Assembly: GCA_016707445.1 (NCBI GenBank) | Contig: JADJHR010000003.1 | Coordinates: 186,001 to 250,000 of the forward strand | DNA: 64,000 nucleotides | DNA from: Rubrivivax sp. | GTDB taxonomy: Bacteria; Pseudomonadota; Gammaproteobacteria; Burkholderiales; Burkholderiaceae_C | Direction: 5' to 3' | Shown: piece after piece, positions 24,831 through 33,708 of the stretch | How the letters are laid out: each line of letters begins with the position of its first letter | Position numbering within the stretch: position 1 is the stretch's first letter | The notes under the pieces: model-generated | Told to the model about the DNA's origin: nothing | The model's input: the letters and a program-made list of their open reading frames with translations, nothing else | Databases searched by the model: none | Program-made: the position numbers and the translations under genes

Positions 24831-25223
24831 ATGCAAGCGCTGGACAGCATCAAGTGGGACCGCGACGGCCTGGTGCCGGTGATCGCGCAAGAGCGCGGCA
24901 GCGGCGACGTGCTGATGTTCGCCTGGATGAACCGGCAGGCGCTGGCCGAGACGCTGCGGCGTGGCCAGGCCGTGTACTGGAGCCGTTCGCGCGCACGGCT
25001 GTGGCATAAGGGCGAGGAATCAGGGCACTTCCAGCAGGTGCACGAGGTGCGCATGGACTGCGACAACGACGTGCTGCTGTTGCAGGTCACGCAGCACGGT
25101 CACGAGCCCGGCATCGCCTGCCACACCGGGCGCCACAGCTGTTTCTACCAGCGACTGGAGGGTGGCACCTGGCGGGCCGTGGAACCGGTGCTCGAAGACC
25201 CTGACCGCATCTACCGCCGATGA
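24831..25223 (+). CDS. hisI: Phosphoribosyl-AMP cyclohydrolase
   Basis: 130-aa enzyme of the third step of histidine synthesis. Motifs are MLMFAWMNRQALAETLRRGQAVYWSRSR-like segments and the metal-binding DCDNDVLLLQV and CHTGRHSCFY with its Cys/His ligands. It overlaps hisE by ATGA (25220-25223). The rest of the his operon is not in the window; the Nudix/DUF815 pair precedes it instead. Confidence 0.97.
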   Translation: MQALDSIKWDRDGLVPVIAQERGSGDVLMFAWMNRQALAETLRRGQAVYWSRSRARLWHKGEESGHFQQVHEVRMDCDNDVLLLQVTQHGHEPGIACHTGRHSCFYQRLEGGTWRAVEPVLEDPDRIYRR

Positions 25224-25573
25224 ACACCAGCGACACCCTGCAACGGCTGGCAGCCGTGATCGAATCGCGGCGCGGTGGTGACCCCAACCTGAGCTATGTC
25301 GCGCGGCTGCTGGCCAAGGGCAACGACGCCATCCTGAAGAAGATCGGCGAAGAAGCCACCGAGGTGGTGATGGCCGGCAAGGATGGTGAGCGGCAGAAGA
25401 TCGTTGCCGAGATGGCCGACCTGTGGTTCCACTGCCTGGTGGCGCTGGCGCACCACGGTTTGTCACCGGCCGATGTGCTGGTCGAGCTGGACCGCCGTGA
25501 AGGTCTTTCCGGGCTCGAAGAATTTGCACTGCGCCGTGCGCAGCAACGAGAGCATGAAGGCAAGAAACCATGA
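25220..25573 (+). CDS. hisE: Phosphoribosyl-ATP pyrophosphatase
   Basis: 117-aa all-helical MazG-like enzyme that hydrolyses PR-ATP to PR-AMP in histidine synthesis, just before the HisI step. The signature KKIGEEATEVVMAGKDG and the EMADLWFHCLVAL segment carry the acidic metal ligands. Separate from hisI (many enterobacteria have a HisIE fusion). Overlaps both neighbours by 4 bp. Confidence 0.96.
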   Translation: MNTSDTLQRLAAVIESRRGGDPNLSYVARLLAKGNDAILKKIGEEATEVVMAGKDGERQKIVAEMADLWFHCLVALAHHGLSPADVLVELDRREGLSGLEEFALRRAQQREHEGKKP

Positions 25574-25917
25574 GCGCCGATCCGGACTGCCTGTTCTGCA
25601 AGATCATCGCGGGCCAGATTCCGGCCAAGAAGGCGCACGAAGACGACGAGCTGCTGGCCTTTCACGACATCAACCCGTGGGCGCCGGTGCACGTGCTGAT
25701 CATTCCCAAGCAGCACATCACCACGCTGGCCGATGTCGGGCCCGAACACGAGGCGCTGCTCGGCCGCATGCTGGGCCTGGCACCGCGGTTGATGAAGCAG
25801 CTGGGGGTGGTAAACGGATTTCGCACGCTGATCAACACCGGGCCCGACGGTCGACAGGAGGTCTATCACCTGCACATGCACGTCATGGGCGGGCCTCGAC
25901 CCTGGTTGAAGGGTTGA
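25570..25917 (+). CDS. hinT: HIT-family purine nucleoside phosphoramidase (HinT)
   Basis: 115-aa histidine-triad protein. N-terminal CLFCKIIAGQIPAKK and the triad HLHMHVMGG near the C-terminus identify the Hint branch, which hydrolyses adenosine phosphoramidates. Starts inside the hisE stop (ATGA), so it is part of the hisI-hisE-hinT unit that leads to tatABC. Confidence 0.95.
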   Translation: MSADPDCLFCKIIAGQIPAKKAHEDDELLAFHDINPWAPVHVLIIPKQHITTLADVGPEHEALLGRMLGLAPRLMKQLGVVNGFRTLINTGPDGRQEVYHLHMHVMGGPRPWLKG

Positions 25918-25954
25918 TCCCCGCCACCACCTGGGGTCGGGCGTCCGGGTCACC

Positions 25955-25960
25955 TAGAAT
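25955..25960 (+). promoter_or_regulatory. Putative -10 element for tatABC
   Basis: TAGAAT 26 bp before the tatA ATG; the petA gene has the same hexamer. It could give tatABC a promoter of its own besides read-through from hinT. No clear -35. Confidence 0.4.
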
Positions 25961-25986
25961 TCGGGGTTCTTCTCCAGGAGAGTGTC

Positions 25987-26232
25987 ATGGGATCGTTCAG
26001 CATCTGGCATTGGCTGATCGTGCTGTTGGTCGTGGTGCTGATCTTCGGCACCAAGAAGCTCAAGAACATCGGCGCCGACCTCGGCGGCGCGGTGAAGGGC
26101 TTCAAGGATGGTGTCAAGAGCGGGACCGAGGCCGAGACTTCGGCACCGGCCGCGCCGCCGCAGCAGGTCAGCACCGCGCAGCGTCAGGCCGATGCCAACA
26201 CCGTCGACGTCGAAGCCAAGACCAAGTCCTGA
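25987..26232 (+). CDS. tatA: Sec-independent protein translocase TatA
   Basis: 81-aa pore-forming subunit of the twin-arginine translocase. N-terminal MGSFSIWHWLIVLLVVVLIFGTKKLKNIGADLG has the transmembrane helix, the FGTKKL hinge and then the amphipathic helix; the tail is polar. A good AGGAGA ribosome site precedes the ATG. First gene of tatABC. A predicted Tat client in the window is the DctP binding protein. Confidence 0.96.
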   Translation: MGSFSIWHWLIVLLVVVLIFGTKKLKNIGADLGGAVKGFKDGVKSGTEAETSAPAAPPQQVSTAQRQADANTVDVEAKTKS

Positions 26233-26290
26233 GCGCACCGTCCATGGACCGCAAGGTACGGCCGCTACTGCCACGGCCGATTGCTGCTGA

Positions 26291-26779
26291 ATGATCGATT
26301 TCGGTTTCGACAAGATCGCGCTCATTGGAGCGGTGGCGCTGATCGTCATCGGGCCCGAGAAGCTGCCGCGCGTGGCGCGCACCGTTGGCCACATGCTGGG
26401 CAAGGCGCAGCGCTACGTGGCCGACGTGAAGGCCGAGGTCAACCGGTCGATCGAGCTCGAAGAGCTGAAGAAGATGAAGACTGAGTTCGAGGACGCGGCA
26501 CGCGACGTCGAACAATCGGTCAACAAGGAGGTCAGCGCCGCCTCGGCCGAGTTCAACGCCATCGGCGCCGACTGGGCCAGCGACAACACCTACGGCGGCA
26601 GCGGGCATGACGGCGCGTCGCCGTCGGTGCCTGAATACAAGCGACCGAAGAAGAACTGGCGCCTCAAGCGTGGCGCCACCCCGCAGTGGTACAAGCAGCG
26701 CAGCGGCATCCGCACCAAGGCGCAGTCGGGTGCGGCGCGGGTGGCGCGCTTCAGGCCGCCGGGCGTCAAGCGGCCATGA
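26291..26779 (+). CDS. tatB: Sec-independent protein translocase TatB
   Basis: 162-aa partner of TatC in Tat signal recognition. N-terminal MIDFGFDKIALIGAVALIVIGPEKLP shows the single transmembrane helix and the GPEKLP hinge typical of TatB. A long charged amphipathic region follows, and the basic C-terminal tail is variable. Lies between tatA and tatC. Confidence 0.95.
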   Translation: MIDFGFDKIALIGAVALIVIGPEKLPRVARTVGHMLGKAQRYVADVKAEVNRSIELEELKKMKTEFEDAARDVEQSVNKEVSAASAEFNAIGADWASDNTYGGSGHDGASPSVPEYKRPKKNWRLKRGATPQWYKQRSGIRTKAQSGAARVARFRPPGVKRP

Positions 26780-26808
26780 ACAGCCTATGAACGGGGCATG
26801 AGCCGGCA

Positions 26809-27606
26809 ATGAGCGACCCCAAGGATCCCGAAGACGAACTGGCTGGCACCGAAGCGCCTTTCGTATCGCATCTGGTCGAGTTGCGCGACCGCATGATCCG
26901 CGTCCTGATCGCGGTCGGCATCGCGTTCGGGCTGTTGGCCCTCTGGCCCGGCATGGGGGCGCTTTACGACTTGCTCGCGCAGCCGATGGTCGCGCACCTG
27001 CCCGAAGGCACCAAGTTCATCGCCACCAACGTGATCTCGCCGATCCTGGTACCGCTGAAGATCACCTTGATGACCGCCTTCCTGGTCGTGCTGCCGTATG
27101 TGCTTTGGCAGGTCTGGGCCTTTGTCGCGCCGGGGCTGTATTCGCACGAGAAGAAGTTTGTGCTGCCGCTGGTGGTGTCGAGCACCTTGTTGTTCTTCAT
27201 CGGCGTGTGCTTCTGCTATTTCATTGTCATCCCGGCGATGTCGCGCTTCATCCAGGCCTTTGCGCCTGCGGCCATCACCGCCGCGCCTGACATCGAGCAG
27301 TACTTCGGATTTGTGCTGACGCTGTTCCTGGTGTTCGGCATCGCCTTCGAGGTGCCGGTGGCGGTGGTGGTGCTGGCCCGCGTCGGTCTGGTGACGATCG
27401 AGCAGCTGCGCAAGGCGCGCGGCTATTTCATCGTCGGCGCCTTCATCGTCGCGGCGGTGGTGACGCCACCCGACGTGATCTCGCAGCTGTCGCTGGCGGT
27501 GCCGATGTGCATCCTGTATGAGCTGGGCATCCTGGCTGCCAAGTCCTTCGTCAAGCAGACCAAGGCGGGCGAAGAAGCCGCCGACGGCGAAAAAACCACC
27601 GCCTGA
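26809..27606 (+). CDS. tatC: Sec-independent protein translocase TatC
   Basis: 265-aa six-helix core of the Tat translocase. N-terminal FVSHLVELRDRMIRV is the signature twin-arginine binding segment, and FVAPGLYSHEKKFVLPLV and FGIAFEVPVAVVVLARVG are conserved. Last gene of the tat operon, ending 14 bp from the convergent DegS-like gene. Confidence 0.96.
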   Translation: MSDPKDPEDELAGTEAPFVSHLVELRDRMIRVLIAVGIAFGLLALWPGMGALYDLLAQPMVAHLPEGTKFIATNVISPILVPLKITLMTAFLVVLPYVLWQVWAFVAPGLYSHEKKFVLPLVVSSTLLFFIGVCFCYFIVIPAMSRFIQAFAPAAITAAPDIEQYFGFVLTLFLVFGIAFEVPVAVVVLARVGLVTIEQLRKARGYFIVGAFIVAAVVTPPDVISQLSLAVPMCILYELGILAAKSFVKQTKAGEEAADGEKTTA

Positions 27607-27620
27607 TCACGGCCGGCGCA

Positions 27621-28805
27621 TCAGCGCGGGCGCGCCACGGTGCTGGGCCGCAGTGCCACCGTCAGCTTCAGGTCGATCGCCTTGTCGCCGCGCTGCAGGC
27701 CGATCTTGGCTTCTGACTCGGGCTGCAGCGCCGCCACCGTGGCCAGCAGCTGGGTGGTGTTGAGCACGGCCTTGTCGCCGATGCGCAGTACCACGTCACC
27801 CGGCCGCAGCCCGGCCCTGGCGGCCGGGCCGCCGCCCAGCACGCCCGCAATCAGCACGCCCTGTTGCACCGGCAGGCCCAGGCTTTCGGCCAGCTCGGGC
27901 GTCAGGTCACGCGGCTCGATGCCGATCCAGCCGCGGCGCACGCGGCCGTCGCGCAGCAGGCTGCCCATCACCTGGCTGGCGGTATCGACCGGAATTGCAA
28001 ATCCGATGCCCAGACTGCCGCCGCTGCGCGAAAAGATCGCGGTGTTGATGCCGATCAGGTTGCCCTGTGCATCGACCAGTGCGCCGCCCGAATTGCCCGG
28101 GTTGATCGCCGCATCGGTCTGGATGAAGTTCTCGAAGGTCGACAGCCCCAGCCGGTTGCGCCCCAGCGCGCTGACGATGCCCGAGGTGACGGTCTGCCCG
28201 ACATTGAACGGGTTGCCGATCGCCAGCACCGCGTCGCCCACCTGCAGCGCAGGCACATTGCCGAGCGCGATCACCGGCAAGCCATCGAGATCGACCTTCA
28301 ACAGGGCGAGGTCGGTCTCGGGGTCGGTGCCGATCAATTGCGCCTGCACCTGGCGGCCGTCGGCCAGCTGCACCGAAATCTCGGTCGCGCCTTCGACGAC
28401 GTGGTTGTTGGTCAGCAGGTAGCCTTCGCGCGACACGATCACGCCCGAGCCGAGGCCGGTCTGCGTGGGCGGCGCATTGCCCTGACCTTCGAAGAAGAAC
28501 CTGAAGCGCGGATCGTCGGCATGCGGGTTGGCGGCGCGGCCGGTCTTGCTGGCCATGATGCTGACCACCGCGGGCGCGGCTCGCCGTGCAGCCTGGGCCA
28601 GGCTGGTGACCACCGGCGCGGCCGACGCCGCAGACACGGCTGGCGCCACAGCGGCGACGACCAGACTGGGTGCCGGCAGGGCCGCGACCGGGCTGCGGCC
28701 CGGACCCGCTGGCAGCCACTGCGGCTTGAGCGTGCCGACCACGAACAGCACGGCCAGCGCCACGGTGACCGCCTGCGAGAATACGAGCCAGTGTCTACGC
28801 CACAT
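27621..28805 (-). CDS. DegS/AlgW-like membrane-anchored trypsin-type serine protease
   Basis: 394-aa periplasmic protease with one N-terminal transmembrane anchor (about residues 7-26), an Ala/Pro/Val-rich linker, a trypsin domain and a single PDZ domain. The triad is H135 (LLTNNHVVEG), D165 (ETDLALLKVD) and S239 (NPGNSGGALVD). One PDZ and an anchor fit DegS/AlgW, which sense misfolded envelope proteins and start the sigma-E response, rather than the two-PDZ DegP/DegQ. The ATG at 28805 is chosen because the anchor begins there; sequence upstream belongs to the divergent gene. No rseA or rpoE is nearby. Confidence 0.92.
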   Translation of the reverse strand: MWRRHWLVFSQAVTVALAVLFVVGTLKPQWLPAGPGRSPVAALPAPSLVVAAVAPAVSAASAAPVVTSLAQAARRAAPAVVSIMASKTGRAANPHADDPRFRFFFEGQGNAPPTQTGLGSGVIVSREGYLLTNNHVVEGATEISVQLADGRQVQAQLIGTDPETDLALLKVDLDGLPVIALGNVPALQVGDAVLAIGNPFNVGQTVTSGIVSALGRNRLGLSTFENFIQTDAAINPGNSGGALVDAQGNLIGINTAIFSRSGGSLGIGFAIPVDTASQVMGSLLRDGRVRRGWIGIEPRDLTPELAESLGLPVQQGVLIAGVLGGGPAARAGLRPGDVVLRIGDKAVLNTTQLLATVAALQPESEAKIGLQRGDKAIDLKLTVALRPSTVARPR

Positions 28806-28823
28806 CACTGAGGATCGGTCCGC

Positions 28824-29573
28824 ATGACCGAACGCCAACGCATCGAAACCAGCCTGAACGAGCTGCTGCGGCCGGACCTGTTCACGGATTATGGGCCGAA
28901 CGGTCTGCAGGTCGAGGGCCGGTCCGAGGTGCGCCTGATCGTCTCCGGCGTCACCGCCAGCCTGGCCTTCATCGACGCTGCGCTGCAGGCCGGCGCCGAC
29001 GCGCTGCTGGTTCATCATGGCCTGTTCTGGCGCGGCCACGACGGGCGCCTGACGGGCTGGCTGAAGGCGCGCGTGGCGCGCCTGCTGCGCGCCGACGTCA
29101 GCCTGTTTGCCTACCACCTGCCGCTGGACGCGCATGCCGAGCTGGGCAACAACGCGCAGTTCGGCCTTCGGCTGGCACTGCAGGCCGACGCACGCTTTGG
29201 CGAGCAGGACCTGGGCTTCATCGGTGGCGCCGGGCCGGCACGCAGCGCACCGGCCCTGGCCGACCAGGTGCAGCAGGCGCTGGGCAGGGCGCCGCTGTTG
29301 CTGCCGGGTGATGGGCGCCCGCTGCGCCGCGTGGCCTGGTGCACCGGAGGCGCTCAGGGCTTCTTCGAAGCGGCCATCGCCGCCGGTGCCGATGCCTTTC
29401 TGACCGGCGAGGTGTCGGAACCGCAGGCCCACCTGTCGCGCGAGACCGGGGTCGCCTACCTGGCCTGCGGCCACCACGCCAGCGAACGTTATGGCGCGCC
29501 GGCGGTGGCCGCGTACCTGGCGCAGCGCCTGGGCATCGAACACCGCTTCATCGAAATCGACAACCCGGCATGA
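28824..29573 (+). CDS. Nif3-like dinuclear metal centre protein (YbgI family)
   Basis: 249-aa NIF3-family protein. The metal-binding motifs are LLVHHGLFWRGHDGRL (HHG) and the C-terminal ACGHHASERYG-type segment, plus the AYHLPLDAH stretch. Homologues form hexamers with two metal ions per subunit; the reaction is unknown, though GTP cyclohydrolase I type 2 annotations are common. Starts only 18 bp from the divergent protease start and overlaps pdxA by ATGA. Confidence 0.93.
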   Translation: MTERQRIETSLNELLRPDLFTDYGPNGLQVEGRSEVRLIVSGVTASLAFIDAALQAGADALLVHHGLFWRGHDGRLTGWLKARVARLLRADVSLFAYHLPLDAHAELGNNAQFGLRLALQADARFGEQDLGFIGGAGPARSAPALADQVQQALGRAPLLLPGDGRPLRRVAWCTGGAQGFFEAAIAAGADAFLTGEVSEPQAHLSRETGVAYLACGHHASERYGAPAVAAYLAQRLGIEHRFIEIDNPA

Positions 29574-30637
29574 CGCAGGCACCGCTGCTGCTGACCATGG
29601 GCGATGCGGTGGGCATCGGCCCCGAGATCGTGTGGCGCGCCTTCGTGCAGGGCCAAGCCGACGCTTGTGTGGTGGTGGGCGATGCAAGCGTGCTGCGGCG
29701 CGCGGCGCAGCTGCTGCACCCGCACGGCCTGCCGCTGGCCCTGATCGACGATCCGGCCGATGCGGCCGACCTGCCGCCCGGCTGCCTGCCAGTGCTGCAG
29801 CCGCCCGGCCTGCCTGCGGGCCTGGACGAGCTGCCCTGGGGCCAGGTGGACGCACGTTGTGGCGCTGCTGCCGCCGCCTGCATCACCGAGGCGGTGGCAC
29901 TTGTGCGCCGCGGCCAGGGCGCCGGCCTGGTCACCGCACCGATCCACAAGGAGGCACTGGCCGCCGCCGGCGTGGGCTATCCCGGCCACACCGAGATGCT
30001 GCAGGCCTTGTCGGTCGAGAACGGCGACCCGGCGCAACCGGTGCGCATGATGCTGGCCAACGACGAGCTGCGCGTCGTCCTGGTCACGATCCACCTCGCG
30101 CTGCGTCGCGCCATCGACGCCGTGACCTTCGACGCCGTCTTGCAGACCTTGCGCATCGCCCACCGTTCGGTGCCGGCCTGGGCTGGCGGCCCACCACGCA
30201 TCGCGGTCGCCGGGCTCAATCCGCATGCCGGCGAAGGCGGCTTGTTCGGCGACGAGGAGCAGACCATCATTGCGCCGGCGATCGAAGCCGCGCGCCGCGA
30301 AGGCATCGATGCCCAGGGCCCGTTCCCGCCCGACACCGTGTTCATGCGGGCGCGTCGCCGCCCCGGCCATGCCGAGCCTTTCGACCTGGTAGTGGCGATG
30401 ACACACGACCACGGCCTGATTCCGGTCAAGTACCTGGGTGTCGAGCAAGGCGTCAACGTGACGCTGGGCCTGCCCTTCGTGCGCACCAGCCCCGACCACG
30501 GCACGGCCTTCGACATCGCCGGCCGCGGTGTGGCCGATGCGGCCAGCCTGGTGGCGGCAATCCGGTCGGCGCGGCAGATGGTCGTGGCAGCGACCGCTGC
30601 TCAGCGCACGGTAGCGCCGGGCAGCGACGCCAGCTGA
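29570..30637 (+). CDS. pdxA: 4-hydroxythreonine-4-phosphate dehydrogenase
   Basis: 355-aa metal- and NAD-dependent dehydrogenase of pyridoxal phosphate synthesis. Motifs are LLTMGDAVGIGPEI at the N-terminus (usually GDPAGIGPE, so AV for PA here), VTAPIHKEAL with the metal-binding His, YPGHTEML, GLNPHAGEGGLFGDEE and HDHGLIPVKYL. The start overlaps the Nif3 stop by ATGA. It is not with surA/ksgA, its usual partners, so a second copy elsewhere is possible. Its end overlaps the convergent DUF1631 gene by 37 bp. Confidence 0.93.
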   Translation: MTQAPLLLTMGDAVGIGPEIVWRAFVQGQADACVVVGDASVLRRAAQLLHPHGLPLALIDDPADAADLPPGCLPVLQPPGLPAGLDELPWGQVDARCGAAAAACITEAVALVRRGQGAGLVTAPIHKEALAAAGVGYPGHTEMLQALSVENGDPAQPVRMMLANDELRVVLVTIHLALRRAIDAVTFDAVLQTLRIAHRSVPAWAGGPPRIAVAGLNPHAGEGGLFGDEEQTIIAPAIEAARREGIDAQGPFPPDTVFMRARRRPGHAEPFDLVVAMTHDHGLIPVKYLGVEQGVNVTLGLPFVRTSPDHGTAFDIAGRGVADAASLVAAIRSARQMVVAATAAQRTVAPGSDAS

Positions 30638-33015
30638 CGGCGCGCGCGAGCGGTGGCACGGTCCAGCAGCTGCGCACTCTCGAAGGCGCGCATGCGGCCG
30701 CTCTCGCACAGGCGCACCAGCATGCGGTGGGTCAGTGAAATCGTTTGCTGGTGCCGCTGCCCGCGTGTGAAGACGAAGAAGCTGCGCCCCGGGCTGACAT
30801 GCGCCAGACGCACCTTCTGCCAGTCGTTCTCGATGTGCATCTGGTAGCTGAAGCCGATCTGCACGTGGTCGGCCAGCGAGCGGCCGCTGGCGGGCTCGGG
30901 CACTTCCATCGCGTCGGCCGCGGCGGTCAGGCCGGGCAGTTCGAGGTCGACCGTGGTCAAGGGCGGCTCGGCGCTCAGGTCGATGTCGATCTTGCCGTCC
31001 CAGTCGATCGAACTCTCGTCGACGAAGCCGAGGCGCGCGGCTTCTTCCTTCGTGAATGCCGGTGTGGCCAGGTCGTCGGCCGCAGGCTCGGCTGCGCTGG
31101 CTGGTGGCAGATCGGCGCGCGTGGGCAGCCCGCGTTCAAGCGCCTGTTCGACCTGGCGTTGCAGCATGTTGAAGTCGAGCACGCGGCCGGTCTGCGCCTT
31201 CAGCGCATCGGCGTGCGCCGGCATCAGCTGGCCGAAGAATGCACGCCGGCGATCGTCGGGCCAGCCGATGGCGTTCAGACCGGCATTGATCTGCTGCATC
31301 AGCTTGGGCAGTTCGCTCAGGAACGCCTTGCGCTGGCCTGGCGAGGTCTTGGGCTGCACGCTCATGAAAAGGTCGCGCCCGGCCTGGCGCAGCGCGCGCA
31401 CCGACTCGCTGGTCACACCTTCACGCTCGGCGGTCTTCAGGATCACGCGGCTCCAGACGCGCGAGACGAAGTCGCGCACGAACTCGGGCGCGGCCAGCGG
31501 CTGCAGTTCGTCCTCGAGCCGCTGCGCGTAATGGCGGTCCATGCGCAGGGCTTCTTCGCGCTGCTGCAGCAGCGCGGTGGCCCCGCTGCGCTGCGCCTCG
31601 ATGCTGTTGCGTGCCTGCTCGGCGACGAAGGCTTCGAGCTGCGCCAGCCGCGTCTCGTAGGTCTCCATCTGGTCGAAATCGCCCTTGACGATCTCCTGCA
31701 CCAGGTCGCGCACCTTGGCGACAAAGGTCTGCGCCTGCTCGTCGCTGAAGTCGTCGAAGCCATTGCCCAGCGACGCGATGCGGTTGATGAACTGCCGCAC
31801 CGGGTGTTTGCGCGTCGAAAAGAAGCTCGGGTCACCCAGCGCCGCACGCAGCACTGGAAGCTGCAGCCTGGCGATCTGCCGCGCCAGCTGTGGCGGCACC
31901 TTGGGGTCGGACAGGATCTGGTCGAACAGGCTGCCGATGACGTCGATCACCATGTGATCGATGGCGCCGCGCGAGGCCTGCCTGAGTTCGTCACGGTTGG
32001 CGTGGATCAGGTTGGGCAAGGCGCCGATGCCGGTGCCAGAGCCGTATCCGCTGCCGTCGCCGCTCCAGCCCGACCCCGACACATCGGCGCCCGCGGGGTC
32101 ACTGAAAGCCAGGCGCCGCAGCAAGTCCATCATGCCGGCATCGACCTGCCCGATCGGGGTTCCGCGCATCGGACCGCGGCCACCCAGGCTGGCGCGGCGC
32201 GACGTGTCGGCTGCGTCCAGCGGCGCACGGCTGCTGCGCGGACCCAGCGCACCGGATGTCGAAGACCGCGCGTCGCGCTGGCTGTCCGTGCTGCCGCGCC
32301 CGCCCGCGCCGCTGCGGTCGATCGGCCTGGCGTCGAAGGCGCCGGCGCGGCTGTGCTCGCCGCGACCGTCGGTGGTGCGCACGCTCAGGCTGACCGGCTG
32401 CACGCCGGATTTGCGCATGTCGCTGATGATGTCGCCGTAGGTGTTGCGCAGCACCGCGGCCAGCGATCGGTTGAGCTCGGCGTCGAGCACCTTGCGCACC
32501 TCGGGGCGGTCGGCAATGACCGCCACCGCGCGGATCACGCCATGGCCGACGAGTTCGGGCCGAAGGGGATTGCGATCGCGCTCGGCGCGCGCGTGGCCCA
32601 GCACCGAGCCGACATAGGCCTCGAGCTCACGCAGCTCCCATTCGCAGGAATGGGCGATCTCGAGGCCGAAGCGCTCGGCCGCGACCTTGATTTCAAGTTC
32701 GCGGTCCTCGACCAGGGACAACTGATCCCAGTTGGCGGTCTGTGTGCCCGACGTGCCGCCGCCGCGCGGACCGCAGTCGCGGCGTACCTGCTCGTCGAAG
32801 GCGTCACTGAAGGCCTGCACGAAGGCCCCGAGCTTGCGATTGAGTTCGAACTGCGCGCTCAGCAGGGCGTCGCGCTGGAAGGTGTTGTGGGCGGCCATTG
32901 CCGCCAGCCCCAGGCTCTCGACCGTGCGTTCGGCCGCCGCACGTGCGGCCTGCTTCACGCGCTGCACGGCAGCAGCGAGCGGGGCGGGCAGCTGGAAGGT
33001 CGGTGCGGTGCTCAT
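30601..33015 (-). CDS. DUF1631 domain-containing protein
   Basis: 804-aa cytoplasmic protein that spans the whole DUF1631 family, a betaproteobacterial/gammaproteobacterial family with no known function. The N-terminal part is helical (FQRDALLSAQFELNRKLGAF), a Gly/Ser/Arg-rich low-complexity linker lies at about residues 215-300, and the central part has LPNLIHANRDELRQ and the helical FVSRVWSRVILKTAEREG. The C-terminus (FSYQMHIENDWQKVRLAHVSPGRSFFVFTRG) looks like a PilZ-like barrel (inference), which would hint at cyclic-di-GMP, but the RxxxR motif is not evident. Single-gene unit. Confidence 0.85.
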   Translation of the reverse strand: MSTAPTFQLPAPLAAAVQRVKQAARAAAERTVESLGLAAMAAHNTFQRDALLSAQFELNRKLGAFVQAFSDAFDEQVRRDCGPRGGGTSGTQTANWDQLSLVEDRELEIKVAAERFGLEIAHSCEWELRELEAYVGSVLGHARAERDRNPLRPELVGHGVIRAVAVIADRPEVRKVLDAELNRSLAAVLRNTYGDIISDMRKSGVQPVSLSVRTTDGRGEHSRAGAFDARPIDRSGAGGRGSTDSQRDARSSTSGALGPRSSRAPLDAADTSRRASLGGRGPMRGTPIGQVDAGMMDLLRRLAFSDPAGADVSGSGWSGDGSGYGSGTGIGALPNLIHANRDELRQASRGAIDHMVIDVIGSLFDQILSDPKVPPQLARQIARLQLPVLRAALGDPSFFSTRKHPVRQFINRIASLGNGFDDFSDEQAQTFVAKVRDLVQEIVKGDFDQMETYETRLAQLEAFVAEQARNSIEAQRSGATALLQQREEALRMDRHYAQRLEDELQPLAAPEFVRDFVSRVWSRVILKTAEREGVTSESVRALRQAGRDLFMSVQPKTSPGQRKAFLSELPKLMQQINAGLNAIGWPDDRRRAFFGQLMPAHADALKAQTGRVLDFNMLQRQVEQALERGLPTRADLPPASAAEPAADDLATPAFTKEEAARLGFVDESSIDWDGKIDIDLSAEPPLTTVDLELPGLTAAADAMEVPEPASGRSLADHVQIGFSYQMHIENDWQKVRLAHVSPGRSFFVFTRGQRHQQTISLTHRMLVRLCESGRMRAFESAQLLDRATARARRQLASLPGATVR

Positions 33016-33129
33016 GGAGGTCGGGATGGCCCGCTATTCTGAGCCATCGCCATCGCCATTTCCCGGCTGTGACGCGGGCAGCATGGGCTGCACGCGGCAC
33101 AACCGGGCCAAGGGCACCGGGATCGACAC

Positions 33130-33549
33130 CTATTTCTTCAGCGCATCGCGGATCTCGCGCAGCAGCACCACGTCTTCGGGCGTCGGAGCGGGGGGCGCCG
33201 GTGCGGGCGGCGGCTCGGTGTTCTTCAGTCGATTGACCTGCTTGATCATCACGAAGATGATGAACGCCAGGATCATAAAGTTGATGGCCACAGTGATGAA
33301 GTTGCCATACGCGAACACCGCGCCGGCCTTCTTGGCGTCGGCCAGCACGTTGGTGGTCTGCCCGGCCAGCGGAATGAAGTAGTTGCTGAAATCCAGGCCG
33401 CCGAAGATCTTGCCGACGATGGGCATGATGAGGTCGCCGACCAGCGAGTCGACGATCTTGCCGAAGGCGCCGCCGATGATCACGCCGACCGCCAGGTCCA
33501 TCACGTTGCCCTTGACGGCAAACTCCTTGAATTCCGAAGCAAAGCTCAT
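33130..33549 (-). CDS. mscL: Large-conductance mechanosensitive channel MscL
   Basis: 139-aa pentameric channel that opens under hypo-osmotic stress. N-terminal FKEFAVKGNVMDLAVGVIIGGAFGKIVDSLV is the pore-lining helix with the conserved gate residues; the second helix is in NFITVAINFMILAFIIFVMI, and the C-terminal bundle ends in LLREIRDALKK. A strong AGGAGG site precedes the start. Divergent from petA. Confidence 0.97.
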   Translation of the reverse strand: MSFASEFKEFAVKGNVMDLAVGVIIGGAFGKIVDSLVGDLIMPIVGKIFGGLDFSNYFIPLAGQTTNVLADAKKAGAVFAYGNFITVAINFMILAFIIFVMIKQVNRLKNTEPPPAPAPPAPTPEDVVLLREIRDALKK

Positions 33550-33663
33550 GGTTCCTCCTGTTGAATCTGGGCTGGCCGCTGCGCACCGTTTTGTGCACGA
33601 AGTTCTGACGGCGCAAAAGGGGCCCGACGGTAGGGCCGCCGTCGACAGGCGTCAAGCCCAACT

Positions 33664-33699
33664 TGCGCCGGGGCAGTCAGCTGCGCCGGGGCCGTCAGT
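33664..33699. repeat. Tandem 18-bp direct repeat upstream of petA
   Basis: Two adjacent copies of TGCGCCGGGGC[A/C]GTCAG[C/T] (33664-33681 and 33682-33699), 16 of 18 identical, ending 9 bp before the putative petA -10. The spacing and position suggest tandem sites for a DNA-binding regulator. GCGCC-N6-GTC loosely recalls RegA/PrrA-type redox sites; that link is inference. Confidence 0.5.
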
Positions 33700-33708
33700 G
33701 GCCTGGGC

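Noticed and set aside
30745..33042. 765-codon plus-strand frame opposite the DUF1631 gene
   Set aside because: Shadow of the minus-strand gene; Arg/Gly/Ala-rich without motifs.
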